Positions 11,572-23,000 are shown, counted from the stretch's first letter. The stretch is 64,000 nt of DNA from Allorhizobium undicola ORS 992 = ATCC 700741 (GCF_000621665.1 NZ_JHXQ01000015.1:55466-119465); one strand, 5' to 3'. Made by a program: numbers and translations. Notes: generated by a model from the sequence alone, not told the origin.

Positions 11572-12852
11572 ATGTTCTATCAGCTTTATGAAATGAATCA
11601 TGCTGCCATGGCGCCCTTCCGGGCAACAGCCGATGCCATGCGGCTGGCCATTGCCAATCCTCTCAATCCGCTGTCGCACACCGTGCTTGGCCGGACCATG
11701 GCGGCCAGCCTGGAAGTGTTCGAGCGCACCACGCGCCGATATGGCAAGCCGGAATTCGGGCTGCCGACCACGATGATCGACGGTGCGCCCGTGCAGGTCA
11801 CGGAAGTGGTGACGTGGAAAAAGCCCTTCTGCAATCTCATCCACTTCAACCGCTCCTTGAAGACGCCGCGTCCGGATGATCCGAAGATTCTGCTGGTGGC
11901 GCCGATGTCCGGCCATTATGCAACACTGTTGCGCGGCACGGTCGAGGCGCTTTTGCCTCATGCCAATGTCTATATCACCGACTGGATCGATGCCCGGATG
12001 GTGCCGATGACGGACGGCAATTTCGATCTCGACGATTATATCGATTACGTGATCGAGATGCTGCATCATCTTGGCCCGGGCACCAATGTCGTCGGCGTCT
12101 GTCAGCCCTCGGTTCCGGTTCTGGCGGCGGTTGCCCGTATGGAGGCCGAGAACGACCCGCTTCATCCGGCAACCATGACGCTGATGGGCGGGCCTATCGA
12201 TACACGCATCAACCCGACGGCCGTCAACGAACTGGCGAAAAACAAGCCGCTGGAATGGTTCCAGGAAAATGTCATCATGCCGGTGCCGTGGCCGCAGCCG
12301 GGCTTCATGCGGCCGGTCTATCCCGGCTTCCTGCAATTGTCGGGCTTCATGTCCATGAACCTTGACCGGCACATGATCGCCCACAAGGACTTCTTCATGC
12401 ATCTCGTGAAGAATGATGGCGAGCCCGCCGAAAAGCACCGCGATTTTTACGATGAATATCTGGCGGTGATGGATCTGACGGCGGAATTCTATCTCCAGAC
12501 CGTCGATACCGTTTTCATGAAGCATTCGCTGCCCAAGGGCGAAATGACCCATCGGGGCAAGCCGGTCGATCTCGCCGCCATTCGCAATACGGCACTATTG
12601 ACGGTGGAAGGTGAAAACGACGACATTTCCGGCCCCGGCCAGACCAAGGCCGCGCAGGATCTGTGCGTGAATATTCCCGATACCAAGCGGATGCATTACA
12701 TGCAGCCCGATGTTGGCCATTACGGTGTGTTCAACGGTTCGCGCTTCCGCAAGGAAATTGCCCCGCGCATCGTCTCCTTTGCCAAGGAACATTCCCGGCC
12801 CGCCGCATCCGGCGTGGTAAAGCGGGTCATCAAGGGCGGAAAGAGCGCCTGA
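11572..12852 (+). CDS. phaZ: Intracellular polyhydroxyalkanoate depolymerase
   Basis: The 426-residue alpha/beta hydrolase mobilises intracellular PHB granules. The nucleophile is Cys rather than Ser, C177 in VVGVCQPSVPVL, as in intracellular PhaZ. The acidic and His members probably lie in VEGENDDISGPGQT and MQPDVGHYGVFNG. The N-terminus MFYQLYEMNHA is characteristic. ATG at 11572 has a purine-rich AAGGATAA upstream. No signal peptide is present, which fits a granule-associated cytosolic enzyme. PHA synthase is not in the window. Confidence 0.95.
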   Translation: MFYQLYEMNHAAMAPFRATADAMRLAIANPLNPLSHTVLGRTMAASLEVFERTTRRYGKPEFGLPTTMIDGAPVQVTEVVTWKKPFCNLIHFNRSLKTPRPDDPKILLVAPMSGHYATLLRGTVEALLPHANVYITDWIDARMVPMTDGNFDLDDYIDYVIEMLHHLGPGTNVVGVCQPSVPVLAAVARMEAENDPLHPATMTLMGGPIDTRINPTAVNELAKNKPLEWFQENVIMPVPWPQPGFMRPVYPGFLQLSGFMSMNLDRHMIAHKDFFMHLVKNDGEPAEKHRDFYDEYLAVMDLTAEFYLQTVDTVFMKHSLPKGEMTHRGKPVDLAAIRNTALLTVEGENDDISGPGQTKAAQDLCVNIPDTKRMHYMQPDVGHYGVFNGSRFRKEIAPRIVSFAKEHSRPAASGVVKRVIKGGKSA

Positions 12853-12895
12853 CGGCGTTGTGTCGATCACATTTTTCGTCTGCTGCTGAAATTCG

Positions 12896-12925
12896 ACGGG
12901 CCGTTTCTTGAACGGTCCGTTTGCC
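12896..12925 (+). terminator. Probable phaZ terminator
   Basis: The stem ACGGGCCGTT/AACGGTCCGT (10 bp, one G-T pair) with loop TCTTG lies 43 bp after the stop. The T-tract is weak. Confidence 0.5.
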
Positions 12926-12985
12926 GTTCCCATCTCGAATTTGTCCGGTAGCATGGGGCTTCCGGCAAGATGTGAGGATGATGGA

Positions 12986-13414
12986 ATGAACCAGTCAGCA
13001 TTGCTGCGTCCGGCCTGGACGCCGGCAACCGTTGCTCTCATGGTGCTTGGCTTCATGGTGTTCTGGCCGCTCGGCCTTGCCATGCTGGCCTATATCCTCT
13101 TCGGCGATCGCTTCGAGACGTTCAAGAAATCCGCAAACGAGGCCGCAGACGGCATGAGAGAAAAATGCCGGGGCTTCAAGATGGGGTCTGCGGCCCGCTG
13201 GCCCCAAAGCGGCAACGTCGCCTTCGACGATTGGCGCCGCGCCGAACTGGAGCGCATTGAAGAAGAACGCCGCAAGCTCGATGCCATGCGGGAGGAATTC
13301 GAAAGCTATATGCGGGAATTGCGCCGTGCGCGGGACCAGGAAGAATTTGATCGCTTCCTGCGCGAACGCTCCGTCAGACAGTCGGGACAGACGGGTCCAT
13401 CCGACCAGAACTGA
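12986..13414 (+). CDS. DUF2852 family membrane protein
   Basis: The 142-residue protein has one or two N-terminal hydrophobic segments (about residues 12-38, ATVALMVLGFMVFWPLGLAM) and a charged helical C-terminal half rich in Glu/Arg (about 85-130), probably coiled coil. This is the DUF2852 layout common in rhizobia; function is unknown. ATG 12986 is preferred, with GAGG about 10 bases upstream. An in-frame extension from 12908 overlaps the upstream terminator and lacks family sequence. Confidence 0.82.
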   Translation: MNQSALLRPAWTPATVALMVLGFMVFWPLGLAMLAYILFGDRFETFKKSANEAADGMREKCRGFKMGSAARWPQSGNVAFDDWRRAELERIEEERRKLDAMREEFESYMRELRRARDQEEFDRFLRERSVRQSGQTGPSDQN

Positions 13415-13438
13415 GCATGTCCTGTCTGCAAAAACAGG

Positions 13439-13467
13439 CGCCGGTGCCAAGGGTATCGGCGTTTTTT
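13439..13467 (+). terminator. Rho-independent terminator after DUF2852 gene
   Basis: The stem CGCCGGTGCC/GGTATCGGCG (10 bp, two G-T pairs) with loop AAG is followed by six T residues. Confidence 0.85.
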
Positions 13468-13504
13468 ATTGACAATGTCGAAGCCCGGTCCTCTATCTCG
13501 GCAC

Positions 13505-14269
13505 ATGCTTCCCATGTTCCTGCAAAGACCTGCCCGCAGAACCAGGACACCTTCCGCGCTCCGCGAGCGGGTGGTCGATGTCGCTGGCCGCGATGTGACC
13601 GTGACCATTCGCGAAAATGTCCGCGCCCGCCGATTGACGTTGCGGATCGAACCGGGTGGCCGGGCCCTTCGAATGACGGTTCCCAAGGGCCTGCGCGAGG
13701 CGGATATTTCCGAGTTTCTCGACCGGCATCGCGGCTGGATCGCCGCAAGGCTCGCCCGCTACGACAAGGATAACAGTCTGAGGGCGGGCGGTGAAATCCT
13801 GTTGCGCGGCGTGCCACATCGCATTGTCCATACCGGACATTTGCGCGGCGTGACGGAAACCGCCATGGAAGACGGCGTGCCGGTGATCCGGGTCAGCGGT
13901 CTTGAGGAACATTTGGGGCGGCGGCTTTCGGCCTTTCTGAAAAAAGAGGCCAAAGGCGATCTCGAGAGGCTTGTGGCGGTCCACACCCGCCGCCTCGGCA
14001 AGGCGGCGAACGGTCTGACCATGAAGGATACGAGGAGCCGCTGGGGTTCGTGTTCCTGGCAGGGCAATTTGAGCTTTTCCTGGCGCATCGTCATGGCGCC
14101 GCCTGCCGTCATCGATTATCTGGCAGCGCATGAAGTGGCGCATCTGAGGGAAATGAACCATGGCCCCGGCTTCTGGGCTTTGTGCCGCGAATTATGTCCG
14201 GGCATGGACGAGGCCAAGGCGTGGTTGAAGCGCCATGGCAGCGAACTTCACGCCATCGAGTTCGATTGA
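13505..14269 (+). CDS. YgjP-like (M48-related) metallopeptidase domain protein
   Basis: The protein of about 254 residues has an N-terminal strand-rich part with RARRLTLRIEPGGRALRMTVP and the diagnostic TRSRWGSCSWQGNLSFSWR. A zinc site HEVAHLREMNH follows (first His about residue 209). This is the DUF45/YgjP family of predicted metal-dependent hydrolases; substrate is unknown. The start is uncertain: ATGs at 13475, 13505 and 13514 are in frame and none has a good ribosome site. 13475 would fall just after the upstream terminator. Confidence 0.88.
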   Translation: MLPMFLQRPARRTRTPSALRERVVDVAGRDVTVTIRENVRARRLTLRIEPGGRALRMTVPKGLREADISEFLDRHRGWIAARLARYDKDNSLRAGGEILLRGVPHRIVHTGHLRGVTETAMEDGVPVIRVSGLEEHLGRRLSAFLKKEAKGDLERLVAVHTRRLGKAANGLTMKDTRSRWGSCSWQGNLSFSWRIVMAPPAVIDYLAAHEVAHLREMNHGPGFWALCRELCPGMDEAKAWLKRHGSELHAIEFD

Positions 14270-14313
14270 CGTTTTTACTCGACTCCATCGGCATTTCATG
14301 CCACTTCGCTGCC

Positions 14314-14961
14314 ATGAAACCGGATATAAAGATTTGCGGATTGAAGACCGAAGAGGCCGTTGAAAAGGCGGTTTCTCTGGGTGCTACCCATATCGGCTTC
14401 ATTTTCTTTGAAAAAAGCCCTCGCAATATCGAGCCCGATCTCGCCGGACACATTGCCGAAAAGGCGCGCGGCAAGGCAAAGATCGTTGCCGTGACGGTGG
14501 ATGCCGATCCCGATGACATGGACGACATCGTTTATCTGCTGAAGCCGGACATTCTGCAATTGCACGGTCATGAAAGTCCGGAGCAGATGCTGACGCTGAA
14601 AGCGCTTTACGGCCTGCCGCTGATGAAGGCGTTTTCCATTCGCGATCCCGATGATCTGAAGCGCATCGAGCCCTATATCGGGGTGGCGGATCGTTTCCTG
14701 TTCGATGCCAAGCCGCCGGCCGGTTCGGAACTGCCGGGCGGCAACGGGGTTTCGTTCGACTGGCGTTTGCTACAAAATCTTGACGAGAGCGTGGATTACA
14801 TGCTTTCGGGTGGCCTGAACAAAGCCAATGTAGCGCAGGCCCTGGAGCAAACGGGCGCGAGAGGTCTGGATGTTTCCTCCGGCGTCGAGAGCGCGGCGGG
14901 CGTGAAGGACATGCAGATGATGGAAGAATTTTTTGCCGCCGTGCGGCAGGCAAAAGGCTGA
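14314..14961 (+). CDS. trpF: Phosphoribosylanthranilate isomerase
   Basis: The 215-residue TIM-barrel enzyme catalyses the Amadori rearrangement of PRA to CdRP in tryptophan synthesis. Catalytic Cys8 is in KICGLKTEE, and the catalytic Asp is in [10 protein letters not shown]. The phosphate-binding SGGLNKANV and [10 protein letters not shown] segments are present. ATG 14314 gives the family N-terminus; upstream in-frame sequence lies inside the preceding gene. It starts trpF-trpB-trpA-accD-folC, a common alphaproteobacterial order. Confidence 0.96.
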   Translation: MKPDIKICGLKTEEAVEKAVSLGATHIGFIFFEKSPRNIEPDLAGHIAEKARGKAKIVAVTVDADPDDMDDIVYLLKPDILQLHGHESPEQMLTLKALYGLPLMKAFSIRDPDDLKRIEPYIGVADRFLFDAKPPAGSELPGGNGVSFDWRLLQNLDESVDYMLSGGLNKANVAQALEQTGARGLDVSSGVESAAGVKDMQMMEEFFAAVRQAKG

Positions 14962-14984
14962 GAGCCGGTTTCGAGGAGTGCAAG

Positions 14985-16205
14985 GTGACTGAGAGCCCAA
15001 ATCCCAATTCCTTCCGGGCTGGCCCCGATGAAGATGGCCGCTTCGGTATTTTCGGCGGGCGTTTTGTGGCAGAGACACTCATGCCACTCATTCTCGACCT
15101 TCAGGCAGAATGGGAGAAGGCCAAAAATGACGCTGAGTTCCAGGCAGAACTTCAACACCTGAACACACATTACACCGGCCGTCCAAGCCCGCTTTATTTC
15201 GCTGAGCGGCTGACGGCAGAATTGGGCGGTGCGAAGATCTACTTCAAACGCGACGAGCTCAATCACACCGGTTCGCACAAGATCAACAATTGCCTTGGGC
15301 AGATCCTGCTTGCAAAGCGTATGGGCAAGAAGCGCATCATCGCGGAAACAGGTGCGGGCCAGCACGGCGTTGCCTCGGCTACGGTTGCGGCTCGCTTTGG
15401 CATTCCCTGTGTCGTCTATATGGGCGCGACCGATGTCGAGCGTCAGGCCCCGAATGTCTTCCGCATGAAGCTTTTGGGAGCGGAGGTAAAGCCTGTCACC
15501 TCCGGTCACGGTACGCTGAAAGACGCCATGAACGAGGCGCTGCGCGACTGGGTCACGAATGTCGATGACACTTATTACATGATCGGCACGGCGGCAGGAC
15601 CGCATCCCTATCCGGAGATGGTGCGCGAGTTCCAGTCGGTAATCGGCAAGGAAACGCGCGAACAGATGATGGCCGCCGAAGGGCGCCTGCCGGATATGCT
15701 GGTCGCTGCGGTTGGCGGTGGTTCCAACGCTATCGGCCTCTTCCATCCTTTCCTGGATGACGCGGGCGTGAAGATCGTTGGCGTCGAAGCTGGCGGCAAG
15801 GGCCTGGACGGTGACGAGCATTGCGCTTCGCTAACGGCTGGTTCGCCCGGTGTCCTGCATGGCAACCGTACCTATCTGTTGCAGGACAGCGATGGGCAGA
15901 TCAAGGAAGGCCATTCCATTTCCGCCGGTCTCGATTATCCCGGCATTGGCCCGGAACACGCCTGGCTGAAGGACATGGGCCGTGTGGAATATGTGCCGAT
16001 CATGGACCATGAGGCGCTGGAAGCCTTCCAGATGCTGACCCGCACGGAAGGCATTATTCCGGCGCTGGAGCCAAGCCATGCGCTGGCGGAAGTCATCAAA
16101 CGCGCTCCGAAGATGGGCAAGGACGAGATCATTCTGATGAACCTCTGCGGACGCGGAGACAAGGACATCTTCACCGTCGGCAAGATTCTGGGAATGGGGC
16201 TCTGA
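14985..16205 (+). CDS. trpB: Tryptophan synthase beta chain
   Basis: The 406-residue PLP enzyme condenses indole with serine. The PLP lysine is K99 in HTGSHKINN, with the downstream [11 protein letters not shown] and the cofactor phosphate loop [10 protein letters not shown]. The GTG start at 14985 has AGGAG six bases upstream. It works as an alpha2beta2 complex with TrpA, whose gene begins 1 bp after the stop. Confidence 0.98.
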   Translation: MTESPNPNSFRAGPDEDGRFGIFGGRFVAETLMPLILDLQAEWEKAKNDAEFQAELQHLNTHYTGRPSPLYFAERLTAELGGAKIYFKRDELNHTGSHKINNCLGQILLAKRMGKKRIIAETGAGQHGVASATVAARFGIPCVVYMGATDVERQAPNVFRMKLLGAEVKPVTSGHGTLKDAMNEALRDWVTNVDDTYYMIGTAAGPHPYPEMVREFQSVIGKETREQMMAAEGRLPDMLVAAVGGGSNAIGLFHPFLDDAGVKIVGVEAGGKGLDGDEHCASLTAGSPGVLHGNRTYLLQDSDGQIKEGHSISAGLDYPGIGPEHAWLKDMGRVEYVPIMDHEALEAFQMLTRTEGIIPALEPSHALAEVIKRAPKMGKDEIILMNLCGRGDKDIFTVGKILGMGL

Positions 16206-16206
16206 T

Positions 16207-17046
16207 ATGACCGCACGTATGGACAAACGCTTCCGTGACCTGAAGGCGGAAGGCCGCCCGGCGCTCGTCACCTATTTCATGGGCGGCGATCCGGATTTCG
16301 ACACGTCGCTGGCCATCATGAAGGCCCTGCCGGAGGCCGGTGCCGACGTGATCGAACTGGGTATGCCCTTTTCCGACCCGATGGCCGACGGCCCGGCCAT
16401 TCAGTTGGCCGGTCAGCGGGCTTTGAAGGCCGGTCAGACCCTGGTGAAAACACTGGATCTGGCCCGGAGATTCCGCGAGGCCGATCAGGCAACCCCGATC
16501 GTGATGATGGGCTACTACAATCCCATTTACATCTATGGCGTCGAGCGCTTTCTCGACGACGCGCTGGCGGCTGGCATAGACGGTTTGATCGTCGTGGACC
16601 TGCCGCCGGAAATGGATGACGAGCTGTGCATTCCCGCCCGCAAGCGTGACATCAACTTCATCCGCCTTGCCACGCCGACAACCGACGACAAGCGCTTGCC
16701 GACCGTGCTTAACAACACGTCCGGCTTTGTATATTACGTTTCGATGAACGGCATTACAGGCTCTGCGCTGCCGGATCCCTCGCGCGTTGCGGGCGCTGTT
16801 CAGCGCCTCAAATCGCATACCGATCTGCCGATTTGCGTCGGCTTCGGGGTGAAGACCGCGGAACATGCCCGCCTCATCGGTTCAAGCGCTGATGGCGTGG
16901 TCGTGGGAACGGCCATCGTCAATCAGGTGGCCTTGAGCCTCGACAAGAACGACCGTGCAACGGCCGATACGGTGCAGGCAGTGGTAACGCTGGTCAAGGG
17001 GCTGGCCAGCGGCGTCAGAACCGCCCGTCTTGCGGCGGCCGAGTAG
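16207..17046 (+). CDS. trpA: Tryptophan synthase alpha chain
   Basis: The 279-residue TIM barrel cleaves indole-3-glycerol phosphate to indole. The catalytic pair E50 and D61 is in [15 protein letters not shown], and the phosphate loop is at [12 protein letters not shown]. It is coupled to trpB by a 1-bp gap. Confidence 0.98.
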   Translation: MTARMDKRFRDLKAEGRPALVTYFMGGDPDFDTSLAIMKALPEAGADVIELGMPFSDPMADGPAIQLAGQRALKAGQTLVKTLDLARRFREADQATPIVMMGYYNPIYIYGVERFLDDALAAGIDGLIVVDLPPEMDDELCIPARKRDINFIRLATPTTDDKRLPTVLNNTSGFVYYVSMNGITGSALPDPSRVAGAVQRLKSHTDLPICVGFGVKTAEHARLIGSSADGVVVGTAIVNQVALSLDKNDRATADTVQAVVTLVKGLASGVRTARLAAAE

Positions 17047-17086
17047 CGCCCGTAAAATGGCGCCATTGCAGTAAGGAGTATTCAAA

Positions 17087-17995
17087 GTGAACTGGATCAC
17101 CAATTACGTTCGGCCGCGCATCAATTCCATGCTGGGCCGTCGCGATGTGCCGGATAATCTCTGGATCAAATGCCCGGAAACCGGGGAAATGGTCTTCCAC
17201 AAGGATCTGGAAGAGAACAAGTGGGTCATTCCGGCCTCCGGCTATCACATGAAGATGCCTGCCAAGGCCCGCCTTGCCGATCTTTTCGACGGCGGACATT
17301 ACGAAGCCTTCACCCAGCCAAAGGTGGCGCAGGATCCGCTGAAGTTCCGCGACTCCAAGAAATATGCCGACCGTCTCAAGGACAGCCGCACCAAGACCGA
17401 GCAGGAAGACACGATCGTCGCCGGTCTCGGCATGGTGAAGGGCCTCAAGCTCGTTGCCGTTGTGCATGAGTTCAACTTCATGGGCGGTTCGCTCGGCATT
17501 GCCGCCGGGGAGGCTATCGTGAAGGCTTTCGAGCGCGCCTTGAAGGAAAAGTGCCCGCTGGTCATGTTCCCGGCTTCGGGCGGTGCGCGGATGCAGGAAG
17601 GCATTCTCTCGCTGATGCAATTGCCGCGCACCACCGTTGCGCTCAACATGCTGAAGGAAGCGGGCCTGCCCTATATCGTGGTTCTCACCAATCCGACCAC
17701 GGGCGGCGTTACCGCCTCCTACGCCATGCTGGGCGATGTACACATTGCCGAGCCCGGCGCTGAAATCTGCTTTGCAGGCAAGCGCGTGATTGAGCAGACC
17801 ATTCGTGAAAAGCTGCCGGAAGGGTTCCAGACCTCGGAATATCTGCTGGAGCATGGCATGGTCGATATGGTGGTAAAGCGCCACGATATTCCCGAAACCC
17901 TGGCCCGCATGTTGAAGATCATGATGAAGCAGCCTGTCGAGCCGCAGGCTGGCAAGATGACGGTGGTCGAGGCCTCCCGCGCCGTTTCCGCCTGA
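17087..17995 (+). CDS. accD: Acetyl-CoA carboxylase carboxyltransferase beta subunit
   Basis: The 302-residue subunit carries half of the carboxyltransferase active site for malonyl-CoA formation. The crotonase-like core has [33 protein letters not shown] and [16 protein letters not shown]. In E. coli AccD the N-terminal zinc ribbon has four Cys; here only C29 (WIKCPETGE) remains, and the second pair is replaced by IPAS at 48-51. The GTG start has TAAGGAG upstream. It is followed by a terminator, so folC may have its own promoter. Confidence 0.97.
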   Translation: MNWITNYVRPRINSMLGRRDVPDNLWIKCPETGEMVFHKDLEENKWVIPASGYHMKMPAKARLADLFDGGHYEAFTQPKVAQDPLKFRDSKKYADRLKDSRTKTEQEDTIVAGLGMVKGLKLVAVVHEFNFMGGSLGIAAGEAIVKAFERALKEKCPLVMFPASGGARMQEGILSLMQLPRTTVALNMLKEAGLPYIVVLTNPTTGGVTASYAMLGDVHIAEPGAEICFAGKRVIEQTIREKLPEGFQTSEYLLEHGMVDMVVKRHDIPETLARMLKIMMKQPVEPQAGKMTVVEASRAVSA

Positions 17996-18008
17996 TGGAT
18001 GACCGGAA

Positions 18009-18068
18009 CATCGGACCGCTATAATGTCGGTCCGATGCTTCAGGCCCGCCCGTGCGGGCCTTTTCTTT
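18009..18068 (+). terminator. accD terminator region with two hairpins
   Basis: The first hairpin has perfect arms CATCGGACC/GGTCCGATG (18009-18037). It is followed by GGCCCGC-CCGT-GCGGGCC (18043-18060) and TTTTCTTT. The second is a classical terminator. Confidence 0.8.
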
Positions 18069-18114
18069 CCTCCCGCATGGCTTTCCGCCACGCCAATCCC
18101 CTCGGACTGCCGCC

Positions 18115-19458
18115 ATGAGTGATAAAGCCCAAAGCGAGGCTGAACGGATTATCAACGAGTTGATGGGCCTGCATCCCAAGGGCTTCGACATGACGCTCGG
18201 GCGGATGCGACGGCTTCTCGAGACCCTTGGCAATCCGCAGAACCGGCTTCCCCCGGTCATTCATGTCGCCGGTACGAACGGCAAGGGTTCCGTCAGCGCT
18301 TTCAGCCGGGCGCTGCTGGAAGCCGGTGGCAAGTCCGTGCATGTCCACACATCACCGCATCTCGTCAACTGGCATGAGCGCTACCGTATCGGTGTCGCCG
18401 GGGGCCGGGGACGGCTGGTGGAGGATACCATGCTGGCGGATGCGCTGACCCGTGTTGCCAAGGCCAATGACGGGCAGGCCATCACGGTTTTCGAACTCCT
18501 CACCGCCACCGCCTTCGTGCTGTTTTCGGAAAATCCGGCCGATGCCGTCATCATGGAAGTTGGCATGGGCGGGCGGCTTGATTGTACCAATGTGGTGGAT
18601 GATCCAGCAGTCTCCGTCATCATGCCGATCTCGCTGGATCATCAGGCCTATCTGGGAGACAGCGTGGAGCTTATAGCCGCCGAGAAGGCGGGTATCATGA
18701 AAAAATCCTGCCCCGTCGTCATCGGCCAGCAGCCCTATGAGGCGGCCCGCGACGTGCTGATCGAAACTGCGGAACGGCTGGGTTGCCCGCATTTTGTCTT
18801 CGGTCAGGATTTTATCTCCTTCGAGGAGCATGGCCGCCTGATTTATCAGGACGAAACGGGCCTTATGGACCTTGCGCTGCCGCGTCTGCCGGGGCGCCAC
18901 CAATATGCCAATGCCGCTGCCGCCATCCGCGCCGTGAAGGCGGCGGGTTTTGGTGTCACGGAAGCCATGGCCGATGTCGCCATGGCCGATGTGGAATGGC
19001 CGGGCCGCCTGCAAAGGTTGAGCTGGGGCAAGCTGGTGCGCCAGGCACCCGCCAATGCGGAATTGTGGGTGGATGGCGGACATAATCCGGGCGCCGGTGA
19101 GGTGATTGCCGAAGCGCTGGCAGGCTTCGAGGAACGCCAGCCGCGCCCGCTTTATCTCATCGCCGGAATGCTGAACACCAAGGAGCCGCTTGGCTATTTC
19201 AAGGCCTTCGAAGGATTGGCGAAACAAGCCTTCACCGTACCAATCGACAGCAGCGATGCCGGGCTCGATCCGGTGGTGCTGGCTAACTTCGCCTGCGATG
19301 CAGGCGTTATCGCCGAGCCAGTCTCTTCGCTCTCTGAAGCCCTCGCCGCCATTGGCGAACGCACGGCTGGCGATCCTATCCCGCCGCGCATCCTGATCGG
19401 CGGCTCGCTCTATCTCGTCGGCGCGGCATTGGCGGAAAATGGCACGCCGCCAGCCTGA
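18115..19458 (+). CDS. folC: Bifunctional folylpolyglutamate/dihydrofolate synthase
   Basis: The 447-residue Mur-ligase-fold enzyme adds glutamate to folates and may also make dihydrofolate. The P-loop is VAGTNGKGSVSAF, with TSPHLVNWHERYRI, the Mg/ATP-site GMGGRLDCTNVV, and C-terminal DGGHNPGAGE and ILIGGSLYLVG. ATG 18115 is chosen; the upstream in-frame extension covers the accD terminator. A two-way terminator follows, before trxA on the other strand. Confidence 0.95.
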   Translation: MSDKAQSEAERIINELMGLHPKGFDMTLGRMRRLLETLGNPQNRLPPVIHVAGTNGKGSVSAFSRALLEAGGKSVHVHTSPHLVNWHERYRIGVAGGRGRLVEDTMLADALTRVAKANDGQAITVFELLTATAFVLFSENPADAVIMEVGMGGRLDCTNVVDDPAVSVIMPISLDHQAYLGDSVELIAAEKAGIMKKSCPVVIGQQPYEAARDVLIETAERLGCPHFVFGQDFISFEEHGRLIYQDETGLMDLALPRLPGRHQYANAAAAIRAVKAAGFGVTEAMADVAMADVEWPGRLQRLSWGKLVRQAPANAELWVDGGHNPGAGEVIAEALAGFEERQPRPLYLIAGMLNTKEPLGYFKAFEGLAKQAFTVPIDSSDAGLDPVVLANFACDAGVIAEPVSSLSEALAAIGERTAGDPIPPRILIGGSLYLVGAALAENGTPPA

Positions 19459-19544
19459 AGCACCGGGGCTGCATGTCGGTAATTTCCTGCGATGGTTTCA
19501 TCGTTTGGCGAAAACCGGTTTTCACCTTTCCTGAAAAGGCAAAT

Positions 19545-19573
19545 AAAAAAGCCCGGTTTTCACCGGGCCTTTT
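19545..19573. terminator. Bidirectional terminator, folC/trxA
   Basis: The stem GCCCGGT-TTTC-ACCGGGC (19551-19568) is flanked by an A-run on the left, giving a T-run for the minus strand, and CTTTT on the right. Confidence 0.85.
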
Positions 19574-19594
19574 GCATGTCTTTTGCCCGCAATC

Positions 19595-19915
19595 TCAGGC
19601 GGCGCTGGAAATCCAGCTGGACAGCGCGGTCTTCGGCGCGGCGCCAACCTTGATGTCGGCCACTTCGCCACCCTTGAACATGGCAAGCGTCGGGATGGAG
19701 CGCACGCCGAACTTGGCGGCGAGATCCGGATTTTCGTCAATGTTGATCTTGGCCACTTTGACCTTGCCGGCCATTTCCGTGGCAATCTCTTCAAGGCTGG
19801 GGGCAATCATCTTGCAGGGACCGCACCACTCCGCCCAGAAGTCAACGACAACAGGCTCGGCGGATTGCAGGACTTCCGCATCGAAATTCGAACTGTCAAC
19901 TTTAATGGTAGCCAT
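19595..19915 (-). CDS. trxA: Thioredoxin 1
   Basis: The 106-residue disulfide reductant has the active site [14 protein letters not shown] and the cis-Pro segment [19 protein letters not shown] six bases upstream fixes the start at 19915. It is the last gene of the minus-strand array after addA, with 165 bp between, so it probably has its own promoter as well. Confidence 0.98.
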   Translation of the reverse strand: MATIKVDSSNFDAEVLQSAEPVVVDFWAEWCGPCKMIAPSLEEIATEMAGKVKVAKINIDENPDLAAKFGVRSIPTLAMFKGGEVADIKVGAAPKTALSSWISSAA

Positions 19916-20080
19916 TGGCTGCTCCTTGGAAGGGGTATTGGTTGTCATATAGGACGGATGCCCCCCTTATTTCAATGTTCTCTTTTACCTGCCTGCCATG
20001 TCCGGCGGGAATTGCGTGCCGTCTTGCGCCACCGGCGGTGGAAACCGATCGAAACGACGACGAAGCCCGCCGCCAAAAGA

Positions 20081-23000
20081 TCAGGCTTCACGAACGAGAC
20101 TGTCGAGCGCGCGGTCAAGCATTTCGTCGTCAAGCCGGATCAGGACCGGCCCTTCCGTATAGACCAGCAGGCATTCCACAGGCTTACCACGATAAAGCGG
20201 ACGCAGCAGCTCCCGGTAGATGGCAAGCTGCGCCACATGTGAAAAGGGGGCGTCCTGCGCTCTGCGGGGCGGTTTGCGGTTGGTCTTGTAATCGACAATA
20301 ATGACGCGATCCGCCGTCACCGTCATTCGGTCCACGCGGGCGGAAACGGCGCGCACTTCGCGCCCCAGCCGGATCGTGCCCATCACCGTCAATTCGGCCT
20401 GCGCCTCGTGCGAAAACACGGGCGAAAGATCGGGCAGGGCCAGAATGGTCATGACGGAGGCGACCAGTGCCTCGCGCTCAGGGCGCGGCCAGAAACGGGC
20501 GGCGCGTCCGGCATAGCGCGTGGCGGCATCATGGCGTTCCGTTTCGGGCAGGGCAGGCAGGATTTGCAGCATTCGGTGCACCAGACGGCCCCTCTGCATG
20601 GCAAGGCCCATGTCCTCGCCCTCGTCGAAAAGCGGCGAGGTCAGCATCAGGTCGCCATCCTCGTCATTCACCGTCAGCCCGGCGCCCGAAGGGCTCAAAG
20701 GCCGCGGTACAGGTGGAGCGGGCGGGGCGGGCGTCAGCAGCGCCTGCGGCAACTGCGGCCGCATCGCGATTGTCTGACGAGCTTCATGCCGTTCGAATTC
20801 ACGGCCACGATCCGGCAGGCTCCACAGCAGGCCCTGCCATTCGCCCTCGGCAGCCTGATAGAGGTGCGGCTTGCAATGGGCGTCATCAAGCGGCAGGGCT
20901 GTGGAAATCATCTCATGCCAGGTATCCGGCTGGTCCTTCTTGCCGCGATAGCCGCACACGATCAACCGGTCGGCGGCGCGGGTCATGCCCACATAAAGAA
21001 GGCGGCGATATTCCTCCTCCGTTGCCTGTTGCAGCCGCGCCTTGTCGGCAGCGGTCACGGCGGTCTCCAGTGCCTTGACGGGCGCCCAAACGGGAAACTC
21101 CATCTGATCGCCAGGCACCATGCGGAACTTGGCGAGATGGCTGTGGTTGAAGGCCTTCGAGCCGTCATCCACCAGAAACACCACGGGCGCTTCCAGCCCC
21201 TTGGAGGCGTGAACGGTCATGATGCGCACTTCGCTGCGCTCCTTGTCCTGCTCGCGCTTTACCTCCGGGCCTTCCTGCTCCAGCGTGGTGATGAAGGATT
21301 GCAATCCGGGCAGGCCGCTTTGCTCATGCGAAAGGGCGAAAGTCAGGAATTCATCGAGAATATCGCTGACCTCGCTGCCAAGGCGTGCCAGAAAGGCCCG
21401 TCTGCCGCCCATTGGCCCCAGCACGCGGGCATAGAAATCATGCGGCTGCGCCTTGGCGCCCAATGCCCGATAATGCTCCAGCCGGTCCAGCACGCTTGGC
21501 CAATGTCCGGCACCGGCTTCGGCCAAACGGCGAATTTCAGCCAGAACGGTGGTCTCTTCGCGTTTCGCCGCCACTTCGAAGACATCGTCCTCGGTCAGGT
21601 CGAAAAGCGGGCTCTTCAACAAGGCTGCCAGCGACAGATCATCGGAGGCCAGAAGCACGAACCGGCCAAGCGCCATGAGATCCTGCACGGCAATATGGCC
21701 CGTGAGTTTCAGCCGGTCGGCACCGGCCACGGGAATATTGTTGCGCCGCTTCAGCGCGCGGGTCAGCGCATTGACGAAGCTGCCGCGCTTGCGCACCAGA
21801 ATGAGGATGTCTCCCGGTTCGATGGGGCGCTCGCGGTCTTTTTCGATGATGGTTTCATGCCCGATCATCGCCTCGATGCGGCCCGCAATGCGCCGTGCCA
21901 GCATGGCGGAGGGAGCGCTTTCCGGGGTGGAGTCGAAGGGGGCAGTCCAGTCCTCCTCGCTCTCCGACGCCTCCGGCCTGATCATATCCCAGACTTCCAC
22001 CGTTCCGGGATGGCCGTTGCGGCTGGAACGATGCACCACCTCGTCCCCAAGGGCTGAAAGCCCGCGGGCATTGGCAGGCACGGAAAATACCTGATCCACC
22101 GCCGAAAGCACGGCTTCGGTGGAGCGGAAAGAGAGCGGCAGGCGAATGGAATGGAAGGTGCCATCCGCCTGTCTCACCTGCCTTTCGGCATCGCGGGCTT
22201 CGAGCGAGAAACGTTCGGGCCTTGCGCCCTGGAACGAGTAGATCGACTGCTTTTCATCCCCCACCGCAAAAAAGCTGCGCAGGAGCGTGCGGGCAGACGT
22301 GCCGGAAAAGAAATCCTCCCGCAGCGAGCGAATAACCGACCATTGCACGGGGCTGGTATCCTGCGCCTCGTCCACGAGAATGTGGTCTATGCCCTGATCC
22401 AGCTTGTAATGCACCCAGGGACCGACATCGCTTCGGGTCAAAAGTTCGGCGCTGCGGGCAATCAGGTCTTCGAAATCGAGCTGGCTGCTGCGCTTTTTCA
22501 GCTCCTCGTAATCCTGGTCCAGCCGCGCCGCCAAGGTCAGGGCGGCGTGCGTGGCCTTGTAGAGCCGGAACAGCCGCAGCCTTTCCCGTGCGGCCACCAC
22601 ATGGTCGCGGGCGCTGGAAACTGCATCGATCAGGCCGGGATCGGCATCCTTCATTGCCTTGGCAAGCAGCGAGCTATCGGCCTTGGGCTTGCCTGCGGCG
22701 GTGAAGAAGGCTTTCTCCAGATGGTCGGCGCGAAGGAAAGGATCACTTTGCCGCACAGCCTGTTCCAGAAGCTCTGCCACGCCCTTTACCGTCACGCCAC
22801 CCTTGGCAAAGGCAAGCTCCAGATAGGAAGAAAGCCGTGCCCCATTGAGGCCGGGCAGCGGCCAATAGGCCTCGGCACAGCCCTGTTCAGTTTCGTTTGC
22901 GCCAAGGCCAAGGCTGTTTCGCAAGACCGTATTCACGCCGCCCCGCGTCATGGCGCGATGCAGGAAATCCCGCACCGCATGGCGATTGGCGATAATTTCC

